Assembly (NCBI RefSeq): GCF_016887965.1
Contig: NZ_JAFDVD010000026.1
Coordinates: 1-64,000 of the forward strand
From: Phycicoccus sonneratiae
GTDB lineage: Bacteria; Actinomycetota; Actinomycetes; Actinomycetales; Dermatophilaceae
Direction: 5' to 3'
Length of the DNA: 64,000 bases
The position numbers were made by a program, and so were the translations under genes. Positions 53,126-61,606 of the stretch are shown here, in pieces; within the stretch, counting starts at the first letter, position 1; each line of letters begins with the position of its first letter. The notes below the pieces were generated by a model, which did not search any database, was not told where the DNA came from, and saw nothing but the letters and a program-made list of their open reading frames with translations.

Positions 53126-54307
53126 GTGGGGGTCCTCGGGCCGCGCTCCCCCCGCACGGGGCGCCGCGAGCCGGTCGTCGTCGAGGCCTTCCACCGCGGC
53201 CTCGACGTCTTCCGCCCGCTCGCCACCGCCTACGCGGCCGTCCTCGCGTGGGAGCGCCGCACCGAGATGGTCCGGCCCTGGGTCGCGGTCCTCGTCCTCG
53301 CGGTGATGGCCGCGTGGTCGCTCGGGCTGCTGCTCTATCGCCGCCGCGGGCGCACGGTCCTCGTCGTCGAGGTCGTCATCGCCACCGCCGCGGTGCTCGC
53401 CACCCCGCTCGCCGACGGGATGGCGGCGGTCACCGCCGGGCAGTTCACGCTGCCGACCGTCTGGGCCGCCGGGTCGGTGGCGGGGGCGGCCGTCGTCGCG
53501 GGCGCGCGCGGCGGTCTGGTCGCGGCCGGCGTCATCGCGGTGGCCGACCTCGTCGAGATCGCCGGCCGCCCGACGCAGGGCACCGTGCACAACATCGTCA
53601 TCCTCGTCCTGCTCGGTGGCCTCATCGGGCTGGCCGTCGACCTCGCCCGCTCCGGCCTCGAGCGCGAGGAGCAGGTCCTCCTCGAGCGCGAGCGGCTGCG
53701 CGAGCGCGAGCGGATCGCGCGCGTCGTCCACGACGGCGTGCTCCAGTCGCTCGCCCTCATCCACCGCCGCGGGGCCGAGCTCGGGGGAGAGGCCGACGAG
53801 CTCGCCACGCTCGCCGCCGACCAGGAGCGGGCGCTGCGCCGGTTCGTCTCCGGCGCCGGGGCGCCCGGTGGGTCGGCCGTCGACCTGCACGGCGTCGAGG
53901 GCTCCGAGGTCGACCTGCGCCTCGCCGTCACGGCGCACGAGCGGCCGGGGGTCACCGTGTCCGTCCCCGGTGACCCGCTGCTCGTCGACCCGCAGGTGGC
54001 CCGCGAGCTCGACGCCGCCCTCACCGCGGTGCTCGACAACGTCGAGCGGCACGCGGGCGAGGGGGCCCGGGCCTGGGTGCTCCTCGAGGGCGACGCGGCC
54101 GGCGTCGAGCTCACCGTGCGCGACGACGGCGTCGGCGCCGACCCGGCCGAGGTGCAGGCCGCCGCCGCCCGCGGCCGGATGGGCGTCAGCTCCTCGATCC
54201 GCGGGCGCGTCGAGGACCTCGGTGGTTCGGCCACGTGGAGCACCCGTCCCGGGGCAGGATGCACGGTGCGCATCATCGTCCCGCGCACGAGGGGGAACCA
54301 GCCATGA
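53126..54307 (+). CDS. Sensor histidine kinase (MacS/NarL-type partner)
   Basis: A 393-residue HisKA_3 kinase. Five or six N-terminal membrane helices (about 28-190) form an MASE-like sensor. The dimerisation/phosphorylation site is RERERIARVVHDGVLQSLAL with His202. The ATPase domain has DNVERHAGEGA (N box) and VRDDGVGADPAE (G1). The stop overlaps the response regulator's ATG (ATGA), proving an operon pair. The plsC gene ends eight bases earlier. The pair resembles the MacRS system of actinobacteria (PspC-less), but the signal is unknown. Confidence 0.92.
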   Translation: MGVLGPRSPRTGRREPVVVEAFHRGLDVFRPLATAYAAVLAWERRTEMVRPWVAVLVLAVMAAWSLGLLLYRRRGRTVLVVEVVIATAAVLATPLADGMAAVTAGQFTLPTVWAAGSVAGAAVVAGARGGLVAAGVIAVADLVEIAGRPTQGTVHNIVILVLLGGLIGLAVDLARSGLEREEQVLLERERLRERERIARVVHDGVLQSLALIHRRGAELGGEADELATLAADQERALRRFVSGAGAPGGSAVDLHGVEGSEVDLRLAVTAHERPGVTVSVPGDPLLVDPQVARELDAALTAVLDNVERHAGEGARAWVLLEGDAAGVELTVRDDGVGADPAEVQAAAARGRMGVSSSIRGRVEDLGGSATWSTRPGAGCTVRIIVPRTRGNQP

Positions 54308-55023
54308 CCGACGCCGAGCCGACGCCGCCGGGCACCGACTCCCCCCGCGTGCTCGTCGCCGACGACCACCCGCTGTGGCTCACGGCGCTCGAGCGCGACC
54401 TCGTGGCCCGCGGGGTCGAGGTCGTCGGCACCGCCTCCGACGGCCCCTCGGCCGTGCGACGCACCCGCGCCACCCGGCCCGACGTGCTCGTCCTCGACCT
54501 CAACCTGCCGGGGATGCGCGGCGACGAGGTGTGCCGCGCGCTCGGCGACCTGCCGACCCGCGTCCTCATCCTCTCGGCGAGCGGCGAGCAGCAGGACGTC
54601 CTCGCGGCCATCAAGGCCGGCGCCACCGGCTACCTCGTGAAGTCGGCCTCGCCCACCGAGATCCTCGAGGCCGTGCTCGCGACCGGGCGCGGCGAGGCGG
54701 TGTTCACGCCCGGGCTGGCGGGCCTCGTGCTCGGCGAGTTCCGCCGCCTGGGTGGCGCGGCGGGCACCACGGAGCCGGCGGCGCCCGCCGACCCCGAGCG
54801 CCCCATCCCGCAGCTGACCGCCCGCGAGACCGAGGTGCTGCGGCTCGTCGCCACGGGGATGTCGAGCAAGGAGATCGCGGCCCAGCTCTTCCTCTCGCAC
54901 CGCACGGTGCAGAACCACGTGCAGAACACCCTCGGCAAGCTGCACCTGCACAACCGCGTCGAGCTCGTGCGCTTCGCGCTGGCCCACGGGCTCGAGGACG
55001 AGGACCCCGCGCCGAGCGCGTGA
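54304..55023 (+). CDS. NarL/LuxR-family response regulator
   Basis: A 239-residue regulator. The receiver (about 15-135) has VLVADDHPLW (acidic pair), phospho-acceptor Asp65 in VLVLDLNLPG, switch residues in RVLILSASGE and Lys in GYLVKSASPTE. The LuxR-type DNA-binding domain is near 171-235: LTARETEVLRLVATGMSSKE and the recognition helix SHRTVQNHVQNTLGKLH. It is the cognate partner of the overlapping histidine kinase. Confidence 0.95.
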   Translation: MTDAEPTPPGTDSPRVLVADDHPLWLTALERDLVARGVEVVGTASDGPSAVRRTRATRPDVLVLDLNLPGMRGDEVCRALGDLPTRVLILSASGEQQDVLAAIKAGATGYLVKSASPTEILEAVLATGRGEAVFTPGLAGLVLGEFRRLGGAAGTTEPAAPADPERPIPQLTARETEVLRLVATGMSSKEIAAQLFLSHRTVQNHVQNTLGKLHLHNRVELVRFALAHGLEDEDPAPSA

Positions 55024-55064
55024 CCGGGATGCGGGCCCGCTGTCCCGGATGCCGGACGCCCACC

Positions 55065-55070
55065 TACCAT
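55065..55070 (+). promoter_or_regulatory. -10 element TACCAT, aroG
   Basis: Eight bases before GTG 55079; no Trp/Phe attenuator space exists between it and the gene. Confidence 0.55.
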
Positions 55071-55078
55071 TGACGCTC

Positions 55079-56431
55079 GTGAGCACGACCACGTCCCCGG
55101 ACCCCCTCCAGCGGCTCGCCGCCGGTGCCGACCTCCCGGCTGCCCAGCAGCCGGTCTGGCCCGACCGCGCCGCCCTCGACGAGGCCGTCGGGACGCTCGC
55201 CACCTATCCGCCGCTCGTGTTCGCGGGCGAGTGCGACGTGCTCAAGGACCGGATGGCCGCGGTGGCCCGCGGCGAGGCCTTCGTGCTCCAGGGCGGCGAC
55301 TGCGCCGAGACCTTCGTCTCGGCCACCGCCGACAACATCCGCGACCGGGTCAAGACCATCCTCCAGATGGCCGCGGTCCTCACGTACGGCGCGTCGATGC
55401 CGGTCGTCAAGGTCGGGCGGATGGCCGGGCAGTACGCCAAGCCGCGCTCGAGCGACGACGAGACCCGCGAGGGCGTCACGCTGCCGGCCTACCGCGGCGA
55501 CATGGTCAACGACTACGACTTCACGCCGGAGTCTCGCCGCCCGGACCCGATGCGGCTGGTGCGCGGGTACCACGCGAGCAGCGCCACGCTCAACCTCGTG
55601 CGGGCCTTCACCACCGGTGGCTTCGCCGACCTGCGCCACGTCCACGACTGGAACAAGGGCTTCGTCGCCAACGCGGCGAACGCCCGCTACGAGCGCCTCG
55701 CCCGCGACATCGACAAGGCGATGCGGTTCATGGCCGCGTGCGGCGCCGACTTCGACGCCATGCGCACGACGGAGTTCTTCTCCGCGCACGAGGCGCTGCT
55801 CCTCGACTACGAGCGGCCGATGACCCGCGTCGACTCGCGCACCGGGCAGCTGTACGACACCTCGGGCCACTTCATCTGGGTCGGGGAGCGCACCCGCGAC
55901 CTCGACGGCGCGCACATCGACTTCGTCTCACGTGTGCGGAACCCGGTGGGCGTCAAGGTGTCCGCGAACGCCGACGTCGACGACCTGCTGCGGATGATCG
56001 ACGTCGTCGACCCCGACCGCGAGCCCGGCCGGCTGACGTTCATCACCCGGATGGGCGCGGGACGGGTGCGCGAGGCGCTGCCGGCGATCGTCGAGAAGGT
56101 CACCGCGTCGGGGGCGCTCGTCACCTGGGTCTGCGACCCGATGCACGGCAACACCTTCTCGTCGGCCTCGGGCTTCAAGACCCGCGACTTCGACGACGTC
56201 GTCGCCGAGGTGCGCGGCTTCTTCGAGGTGCACCAGGGCCTCGGCACGCACCCGGGCGGCATCCACGTCGAGCTCACCGGCAACGACGTCACCGAGTGCA
56301 TCGGGGGCTCGGAGAAGATCCTCGACGCCGACCTCGGCACCCGGTACGAGTCGGTGTGCGACCCGCGGCTCAACCACCAGCAGAGCCTCGAGCTGGCCTT
56401 CCTCGTCGCCGAGATGCTGGCCCAGGACTGA
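55079..56431 (+). CDS. aroG: Class II 3-deoxy-7-phosphoheptulonate (DAHP) synthase
   Basis: The 450-residue plant-type (class II) DAHP synthase, first enzyme of the shikimate pathway, joining PEP and erythrose-4-phosphate. Family blocks: FVLQGGDCAETF (metal Cys), KVGRMAGQYAKPRS (PEP-binding Arg), GDMVNDYDF, TDFEAM-like region with TTEFFSAHEALLLDYE, GERTRDLDGAHI and VCDPMHGNTF (metal His). The start GTG 55079 has TACCAT eight bases upstream, and no ribosome site is needed. Threonine aldolase follows nine bases later. Corresponds to Rv2178c. Feedback control by aromatic amino acids is known for the family. Confidence 0.97.
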   Translation: MSTTTSPDPLQRLAAGADLPAAQQPVWPDRAALDEAVGTLATYPPLVFAGECDVLKDRMAAVARGEAFVLQGGDCAETFVSATADNIRDRVKTILQMAAVLTYGASMPVVKVGRMAGQYAKPRSSDDETREGVTLPAYRGDMVNDYDFTPESRRPDPMRLVRGYHASSATLNLVRAFTTGGFADLRHVHDWNKGFVANAANARYERLARDIDKAMRFMAACGADFDAMRTTEFFSAHEALLLDYERPMTRVDSRTGQLYDTSGHFIWVGERTRDLDGAHIDFVSRVRNPVGVKVSANADVDDLLRMIDVVDPDREPGRLTFITRMGAGRVREALPAIVEKVTASGALVTWVCDPMHGNTFSSASGFKTRDFDDVVAEVRGFFEVHQGLGTHPGGIHVELTGNDVTECIGGSEKILDADLGTRYESVCDPRLNHQQSLELAFLVAEMLAQD

Positions 56432-56439
56432 TCCGGCCC

Positions 56440-57486
56440 ATGGCTTCCTTCGTCGCGGACCTGTTGTCCGACACCCTGACCCGCCCGACCGACGCGATGC
56501 GCGAGGCGATGGCCCGCGCCGACGTCGGCGACGACGTGTTCGGCGAGGACCCCACGGTCGCCGCGCTCGAGGAGCGGGTCGCGGCCCTGCTCGGCCACGA
56601 GGCCGCCCTCTTCGCGCCGACGGGGTCGATGGCCAACCAGCTCGGGCTGCGGCTGCACGTCGCTCCCGGCCAGGAGATGGTCGCCGACCAGCAGGCGCAC
56701 GTGGTGCGCGCCGAGCTCGGTGCGGCGGCGGCCTTCTCGGGCATCACGTCACGCACCTGGCCGTCAGTGCGCGGTCTGCTCGACCCGGCCGGGCCGATGT
56801 CGCTCGTCACGACCGGCGTCGGGCCGTACCAGGTCGAGACCGCGCTCGTCGTCGTCGAGAACACGCACAACTTCGGTGGCGGCACGGTGCAGCCCATCGA
56901 GGCCATCCGCGAGGTCCGTTCCGCGACACGGCCGTCGGGCGTCGCGATGCACCTCGACGGCGCGCGGCTGTGGAACGCGCACGTGGCGTCCGGGGTGTCG
57001 CTGGCCGAGTACGGGTCGCAGTTCGACACGGTGTCGGTGTGCCTGTCCAAGGGCCTCGGGGCACCGGTCGGCTCGGTGCTCGTCGGCTCCGCGGAGGCGA
57101 TGGCCGAGGCGCGCATCTGGCGCAAGCGGTACGGCGGCGGGATGCGCCAGGTGGGCATCCTCGCGGCGGCCGGCCTGCACGCCCTCGAGCACCACGTCGA
57201 GCGGCTGGCCGACGACCACGCCCGGGCCCGGCGCTTCGCCGACGCCTGCGCCGAGGCCGCGCCGGGCACCGTCGACCCCGCCACCGTCGAGACGAACATC
57301 GTCGTACTCGACGTCGGTGCCGCCGGGCTCACGGCCGCGCAGTTCGTCGACGCCCTGCTCGGGCACGGCGTGCGCACCTACGCCGTCGGGCCGCGGGCCG
57401 TCCGCCTCGTCTGGCACCTCGACGTCGACGACGCCGGCACCGACGCGGCCGTCGCCGCCGCCCGCGAGGTCCTCTCCGCCTCCTGA
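56440..57486 (+). CDS. ltaE: Low-specificity L-threonine aldolase
   Basis: A 348-residue PLP enzyme that splits threonine and allo-threonine into glycine and acetaldehyde. Typical beginning: LLSDTLTRPTDAMREAM and VGDDVFGEDPTVAALEE. PLP contacts are in MHLDGARLWNAHVA (Asp under the ring, Arg) and the Schiff-base lysine in SVCLSKGLGAPVGSVLVG. It lies nine bases after aroG, so is probably co-transcribed. It could also supply glycine for the gcvT pathway. Confidence 0.93.
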   Translation: MASFVADLLSDTLTRPTDAMREAMARADVGDDVFGEDPTVAALEERVAALLGHEAALFAPTGSMANQLGLRLHVAPGQEMVADQQAHVVRAELGAAAAFSGITSRTWPSVRGLLDPAGPMSLVTTGVGPYQVETALVVVENTHNFGGGTVQPIEAIREVRSATRPSGVAMHLDGARLWNAHVASGVSLAEYGSQFDTVSVCLSKGLGAPVGSVLVGSAEAMAEARIWRKRYGGGMRQVGILAAAGLHALEHHVERLADDHARARRFADACAEAAPGTVDPATVETNIVVLDVGAAGLTAAQFVDALLGHGVRTYAVGPRAVRLVWHLDVDDAGTDAAVAAAREVLSAS

Positions 57487-57506
57487 GCACGGCGGGAGGA
57501 AGTCGG

Positions 57507-57536
57507 TTGTCGACGGGCTCGACCCGCTGCCACGCT
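57507..57536 (+). promoter_or_regulatory. -35/-10 pair TTGTCG-18-CACGCT
   Basis: Ends six bases before ATG 57543; one of the few sites here where a -35-like hexamer is also visible. Confidence 0.45.
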
Positions 57537-57542
57537 CGCGTC

Positions 57543-57875
57543 ATGCGTCCCGTGCCGACCCACCCGCCGTACGACCAGCTCCTCACGACCGCCGAGTGGG
57601 TCGCCGACGCCCGACCCGAGGTCGACCGGGAGATGGCCCGCGAGGTCTTCGCCGAGGCCGCGACCCTGCTCCACGACGGCCTCGTCCTCGACGACCTCGA
57701 CGACCACGACGCGTGCGCGGTGGTCACCGGCCTGTGCCTCGACCTCGTCTCGCCCGACCCGGGCGCGGCGATCCGCGAGCGCGCCGGCGCCCTCGCCGAC
57801 GACCCCGGTGACCTCCACGACGCCGCGTCGGTCGCCCGCTGCTATGAGATCTGCCTGCGCCTCTTCCAGCTCTGA
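57543..57875 (+). CDS. Hypothetical protein, 110 residues
   Basis: A 110-residue acidic, mostly helical protein: AEWVADARPEVDREMAREVF, DHDACAVVTGLCLDLVSPDP and YEICLRLFQL at the end. No domain recognised; no membrane helix. The start is supported by a plausible promoter, TTGTCG at 57507 and CACGCT at 57531 (18-base spacing), with the ATG six bases after the -10. Codon use matches the neighbours. Confidence 0.65.
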   Translation: MRPVPTHPPYDQLLTTAEWVADARPEVDREMAREVFAEAATLLHDGLVLDDLDDHDACAVVTGLCLDLVSPDPGAAIRERAGALADDPGDLHDAASVARCYEICLRLFQL

Positions 57876-57880
57876 CCTCC

Positions 57881-57928
57881 GCGTGGTGATGCAGGGGGCG
57901 GCGGATTCCCCGCGTTCTGCACCACCGC
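57881..57928. repeat. Imperfect inverted repeat
   Basis: The arms GCGTGGTGATGCAG (57881-57894) and CTGCACCACCGC (57917-57928) are related, with one indel/mismatch region, around a GC-rich centre containing GATTCC. It fills the 62-base gap between two converging hypothetical genes. It may be a terminator or a dispersed repeat. Confidence 0.5.
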
Positions 57929-57937
57929 AGGCGACGG

Positions 57938-58564
57938 TCAGCGCTCTTCCGGAGCCCGCACGATGGCGAAGGGGTCGTCGTCGAAGGTCTCGTCCTCGTC
58001 TCCGTCGTGGGTGATGACCGTCGTGGCAAAGCGCCGCTGCAGGAGGCCGGGAGACTCGTCGAGGCGATGGACGACGTCCCCGTGCATGATCTCTTCGACC
58101 GCGGTGCGGACGTCCTGCACGCGGAATCCGGCGTCGTCCTCGGTGTCGTCCGTCCAGTGGGCAAGGTAGCTCTCGCGCCCGGCCTCCATCACCGCGGCCG
58201 CGTCGGTGACGAGGTAGTCCCACCGGCCCACGACGGTGACCACCGTGCCGCCCTCGGCGAAGGGGTCGCCGTCCTCGCCCCAGTCCTCGTCGTCCTCATC
58301 GTCGTCGTCCCACGTCTCGAGGCCGAGCGGGGCGGTCCCGGTGAGGTCGAACGCCGCGTCGTCGAACGCGGCAGCCGCGCTCCGCAGTGCATCGTTGGCC
58401 GTGAAGAGATCGGGGAGCTCACGCTGGCGGCCGGACAGCCGCTCCACCAGCTCGACGTGCTCGTCGACAGCGGAACGCAGCTGCGCGGCACGGGCCAGCA
58501 GGACCTCCCGGGCCGCGGCACTCCACTGGTCGGGTCCGTCGTGCTCGTCGGTCTCGTCATGCAT
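57938..58564 (-). CDS. Hypothetical acidic protein, 208 residues
   Basis: A 208-residue, Asp/Glu-rich protein with a very acidic stretch in the middle (WDDDDEDDEDWGEDGD). Before it is a helical segment (VLLARAAQLRSAVDEHVELV); after it are likely beta strands (GGTVVTVVGRWDYLVTDAAA). No signal peptide or known motif. TAGGGT lies six bases before ATG 58564. The base composition is slightly less GC-rich than its neighbours. Function unknown. Confidence 0.75.
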   Translation of the reverse strand: MHDETDEHDGPDQWSAAAREVLLARAAQLRSAVDEHVELVERLSGRQRELPDLFTANDALRSAAAAFDDAAFDLTGTAPLGLETWDDDDEDDEDWGEDGDPFAEGGTVVTVVGRWDYLVTDAAAVMEAGRESYLAHWTDDTEDDAGFRVQDVRTAVEEIMHGDVVHRLDESPGLLQRRFATTVITHDGDEDETFDDDPFAIVRAPEER

Positions 58565-58570
58565 GCGCCG

Positions 58571-58576
58571 ACCCTA
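58571..58576 (-). promoter_or_regulatory. -10 element TAGGGT, acidic hypothetical gene
   Basis: Six bases before ATG 58564. Confidence 0.55.
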
Positions 58577-58600
58577 GGCGCACCTTCGGTCACGCGGTCG

Positions 58601-58660
58601 TCGAGATTGCGCGACATGCCGACGGTTCGACCCCCGCATCGGCATGTCGCGCGACCTCGA
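58601..58660. repeat. Long inverted repeat between EamA and hypothetical genes
   Basis: A perfect 14-base inverted repeat (GCGCGACATGCCGA at 58609-58622 with TCGGCATGTCGCGC at 58639-58652), with a 16-base loop. After a three-base mismatch it extends by five further pairs (TCGAG/CTCGA), giving 22-base arms. It follows the EamA stop on the minus strand, so may terminate that transcript. It also lies upstream of the acidic protein's promoter. Confidence 0.75.
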
Positions 58661-58672
58661 CCGAGACGGGGC

Positions 58673-59602
58673 TCAGACGTCGTGGTGGAGGGCCTCGACG
58701 GGCGGGTCCTCGGCCGCCGAGGCACCGGCCCGGCGGCGCCGGGCCAGCAGGCCGCGCAGCTCGACGAGGTACATCGACGCGAGGACGAGCGCCCCGCCGA
58801 GCAGCAGCCGCGCGGTCGCCGACTCGCCGCCGAGCAGCACCGCGAACAGGGCCGCGAACACCGGCTCCATCGCCATGACGATGGCCGCGCGGGTCGCCGT
58901 CAGGTGCGCTTGGGCCCAGGTCTGCGCCCAGAGCGCCGCCGCGCCCGCGACGAGGGCCATGTAGAGCATCGAGGCCCACTGACCGCCACCGGACGGCAGC
59001 GTCAGGCCGTCCGGGACCGCCCCGACCGCGCAGACCAGCGCGATGACCCCCGCCTGCACCGTGGCCAGCCCGACCGCCGCCGACGGCCGCGACCAGCGCC
59101 CGAGGGCGACGATGTGGCCCGCGTAGAGCACGGCCGAGGCCAGGGTCACGCCCTCGCCGTACCCGAGCGCGAACCCGCGCAGCGAGAGCACGGCGAGGCC
59201 CGCGGTCGTCAGCAGCACCGCGCCCCACGTCACGGCGTCGACCCGCTCGCGCAGCAGCAGCGCCCCGAGCAGCGGGGTGAGGACGACGTAGGTCCCGGTG
59301 ACGAACCCGGACACCGAGGCGTCGGTGTGCTGGAGCCCGACGGTCTGGAGCAGCTGGGCGACCCCGTAGAGCACCCCGAGGACGGCACCCGTGCGGACCT
59401 CCCGCCGCGACAGCGCCAGGGTCTGGCGCCGGAACACGAGGAACATCACGACCGCGGCGATGGCGAACCGCACGGCGAGGAAGTCGGCGGGCGGGACGGT
59501 CTCGACGAGGTCGCGGATGAGGAAGAAGGTCGAGCCCCACACCGCGGTGACGAGCAGGAGCAGCAGGGTCGCCACGCGGGCGAGCCGGACGTCGGGGTTC
59601 AC
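58673..59602 (-). CDS. EamA/DMT-family transporter
   Basis: A 309-residue drug/metabolite transporter with ten hydrophobic helices in two EamA halves. Landmarks: LLLLVTAVWGSTFFLIRDL, ADFLAVRFAIAAVVMFLV (first half) and LWAQTWAQAHLTATRAAIVMAMEPVFAAL (second half, with the conserved EPVF). GTG 59602 lies seven bases after the stop of the PASTA kinase gene, so the two are co-transcribed on the minus strand. Substrate unknown; amino acids or metabolites are common in the family. Confidence 0.9.
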   Translation of the reverse strand: MNPDVRLARVATLLLLLVTAVWGSTFFLIRDLVETVPPADFLAVRFAIAAVVMFLVFRRQTLALSRREVRTGAVLGVLYGVAQLLQTVGLQHTDASVSGFVTGTYVVLTPLLGALLLRERVDAVTWGAVLLTTAGLAVLSLRGFALGYGEGVTLASAVLYAGHIVALGRWSRPSAAVGLATVQAGVIALVCAVGAVPDGLTLPSGGGQWASMLYMALVAGAAALWAQTWAQAHLTATRAAIVMAMEPVFAALFAVLLGGESATARLLLGGALVLASMYLVELRGLLARRRRAGASAAEDPPVEALHHDV

Positions 59603-59609
59603 CGGCGGG

Positions 59610-61577
59610 TCAGATGACCAGGAGGACGATCGTGCTGCCCTTCGGCTGCTTGCCACTCGAGGGTCGCTGAGCAAGAACCGGGCCCGTGCTGCCCCCGAGG
59701 CCGGAGCGGACGTCGACCCGGAACCCGGCGCCCTCGAGGATGCGGCGCGCCTCGTCGACCTGCTTCCCGACGACGTTCGGCACGTCGACGAGCACCGGGC
59801 CCTTGGACACGACGAGGGTGACCGTGTCGCCCTTGAAGAGCGTCCCGTCGCGGGGCGACTGGCTGATGACGTCGCCCTTCTTCACCGTGTCGCTGTTCTC
59901 CTGCTTCGCCGCGTCGACCGTCAGCCCGAGGTCGGAGAGCTGCTTCTCGGCGTCCTGGGCGCTCTTCCCGGTGAAGTCCGGGACCTTGATCGGCTGGCGG
60001 CCCTTGGAGACGACGAGGGCGACGGCGGCGTCGCGCTTGACGCTCGCGCCCGCCTTCGGCGAGGACGAGACGACCTGGCCCTCGGGGACCTTCTCGGAGA
60101 AGGCCTCGGTGACCTTGCCGAGCGCGAGATTCGTGGCGGCGAGCTGGCGCTTGGCCTCCGCGAGGCTCGACCCCGCGAGGGTGGGCACGGCGTAGCGCTC
60201 CGGTCCCTTCGACACCGTGAGGACGACCTCGGACCCGCGGCGCACCGTGGCCCCGACCTGCGGGTCGGCGCCCATGACCGTGCCCTTGGGGACGTCCTCG
60301 GAGAAGGCCTCGGAGACGGTCGGGTCGAGGTGGGCGGCCTGCACGGCCGTCACCGCCTGGTCCTGCGGCCGGTCGAGGACGGAGGGCACGGTGGCGGTGG
60401 CCCCCGGGCCGAGGAAGAAGAACCAGGCCGTCGCGGCGGCGAGGAGCATCGAGGCGAACGCGGCCGGCCACCAGTTGCGGCCGCGTCGGCCGCCCCCGGC
60501 GACGACGACGCCCTCGAGCGGCTCGCGGGGGAGGGCGATGGCGGTCGTGCGGGCGCTCGCGCCCGAGCCGCCCCGACCCCCGGACCCACCGGGTGCCGCC
60601 ACGGGCGCGACGGCCGACCGGTCGCGGACGGGCAGCGCCGCCGTCGACGTGGGCACCGAGGCCGCCGCGAGCGCCGCCGCGCCGTCGGGGCGGGCGTCGA
60701 GGACGGCCGGGGTGAGCGTCGCGCGGGTGCGGCGCACGAGGGTGAGGAAGTCGGCGGCGTCGGTGGGTCGCTCGTCGGGGTCGCGGGAGGTGGCCACGGC
60801 GACCAGCTCGTCGAGGGCCGGCGGCAGGCCGGGCACGCGGTCGGAGGGCATCGGGACGCCGCCGTGCACGTGCTGGTAGGCGACGTGGATGGGTGTCTCG
60901 CCGGTGAAGGCCTTGGTGCCGGTGAGCATCTCGAAGAGCATGAGCCCGGCGGCGTACACGTCGGACCGGGCGTCGGCGACGCCGCGCTCGACCTGCTCGG
61001 GGGAGAGGTAGGCGACGGTGCCGAGGAGCACGCCGGACGAGCTGGTCATCGTCTGGCTCGAGACCGCCCGGGCCAGCCCGAAGTCGGCGACCTTGACGGT
61101 GCCGTTGTCGTTGATGATGACGTTCTCGGGCTTGACGTCGCGGTGGATCAGGCCCTTGCCGTGCGCCTCCGCGAGCGCGAGCAGCACCGCCTCGAGGACG
61201 TCGAGGGCGGCGCGCGGCGACAGCGTCCCCTCCTCGCGCAGGACGTCGCGCAGGGTGAGGCCGGGGACGTACTCCATCGCGAGGAAGACTGAGCCGTCGT
61301 CCTGGCCCTGGTCGTAGACCGCGACGACGTTGGGGTGCGAGAGCGCGGCGGCCGAGCGGGCCTCGCGGCGGAACCGGCTGACGAAGGTCTCGTCGTGGAC
61401 GAGGTGGGGCCGCATGACCTTGAGGGCGACCTCGCGCTCGAGCCGCTCGTCGACGGCGAGGTAGACGGTGGCCATCCCGCCGTCGGCGATGCGCGACAGC
61501 ACGCGGTAGCGGCCGTCGAGGGTGCGCCCGATGAGGGCGTCGCCTTGGGGAGACACCGTAGGAGTGTACGTAGTCAC
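59610..61577 (-). CDS. pknL: Ser/Thr protein kinase with four PASTA domains (PknL type)
   Basis: A 655-residue transmembrane kinase. The kinase domain spans about 24-285 with ADGGMATVYLAV, Lys53 (VALKVMRP), HRDVKPENVIINDNG, VADFGLARA and LGTVAYLSPEQ, all canonical. A Gly/Ser/Ala-rich juxtamembrane segment precedes the single helix (about 366-392, SMLLAAATAWFFFLG). Four PASTA repeats follow, each opening with a VPSVLDRP / VPTLAGSS / VPDFTGKS / VPNVVGKQ type strand; these bind peptidoglycan fragments in related kinases. GGGGGAAGG before GTG 61577. A LysM transglycosylase gene ends 30 bases upstream, and the Rv2175c-type substrate gene is nearby, as around PknL (Rv2176). Confidence 0.93.
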   Translation of the reverse strand: MTTYTPTVSPQGDALIGRTLDGRYRVLSRIADGGMATVYLAVDERLEREVALKVMRPHLVHDETFVSRFRREARSAAALSHPNVVAVYDQGQDDGSVFLAMEYVPGLTLRDVLREEGTLSPRAALDVLEAVLLALAEAHGKGLIHRDVKPENVIINDNGTVKVADFGLARAVSSQTMTSSSGVLLGTVAYLSPEQVERGVADARSDVYAAGLMLFEMLTGTKAFTGETPIHVAYQHVHGGVPMPSDRVPGLPPALDELVAVATSRDPDERPTDAADFLTLVRRTRATLTPAVLDARPDGAAALAAASVPTSTAALPVRDRSAVAPVAAPGGSGGRGGSGASARTTAIALPREPLEGVVVAGGGRRGRNWWPAAFASMLLAAATAWFFFLGPGATATVPSVLDRPQDQAVTAVQAAHLDPTVSEAFSEDVPKGTVMGADPQVGATVRRGSEVVLTVSKGPERYAVPTLAGSSLAEAKRQLAATNLALGKVTEAFSEKVPEGQVVSSSPKAGASVKRDAAVALVVSKGRQPIKVPDFTGKSAQDAEKQLSDLGLTVDAAKQENSDTVKKGDVISQSPRDGTLFKGDTVTLVVSKGPVLVDVPNVVGKQVDEARRILEGAGFRVDVRSGLGGSTGPVLAQRPSSGKQPKGSTIVLLVI

Positions 61578-61606
61578 GGCCCTTCCCCCGCTCTCGGTCC
61601 GGCGCG

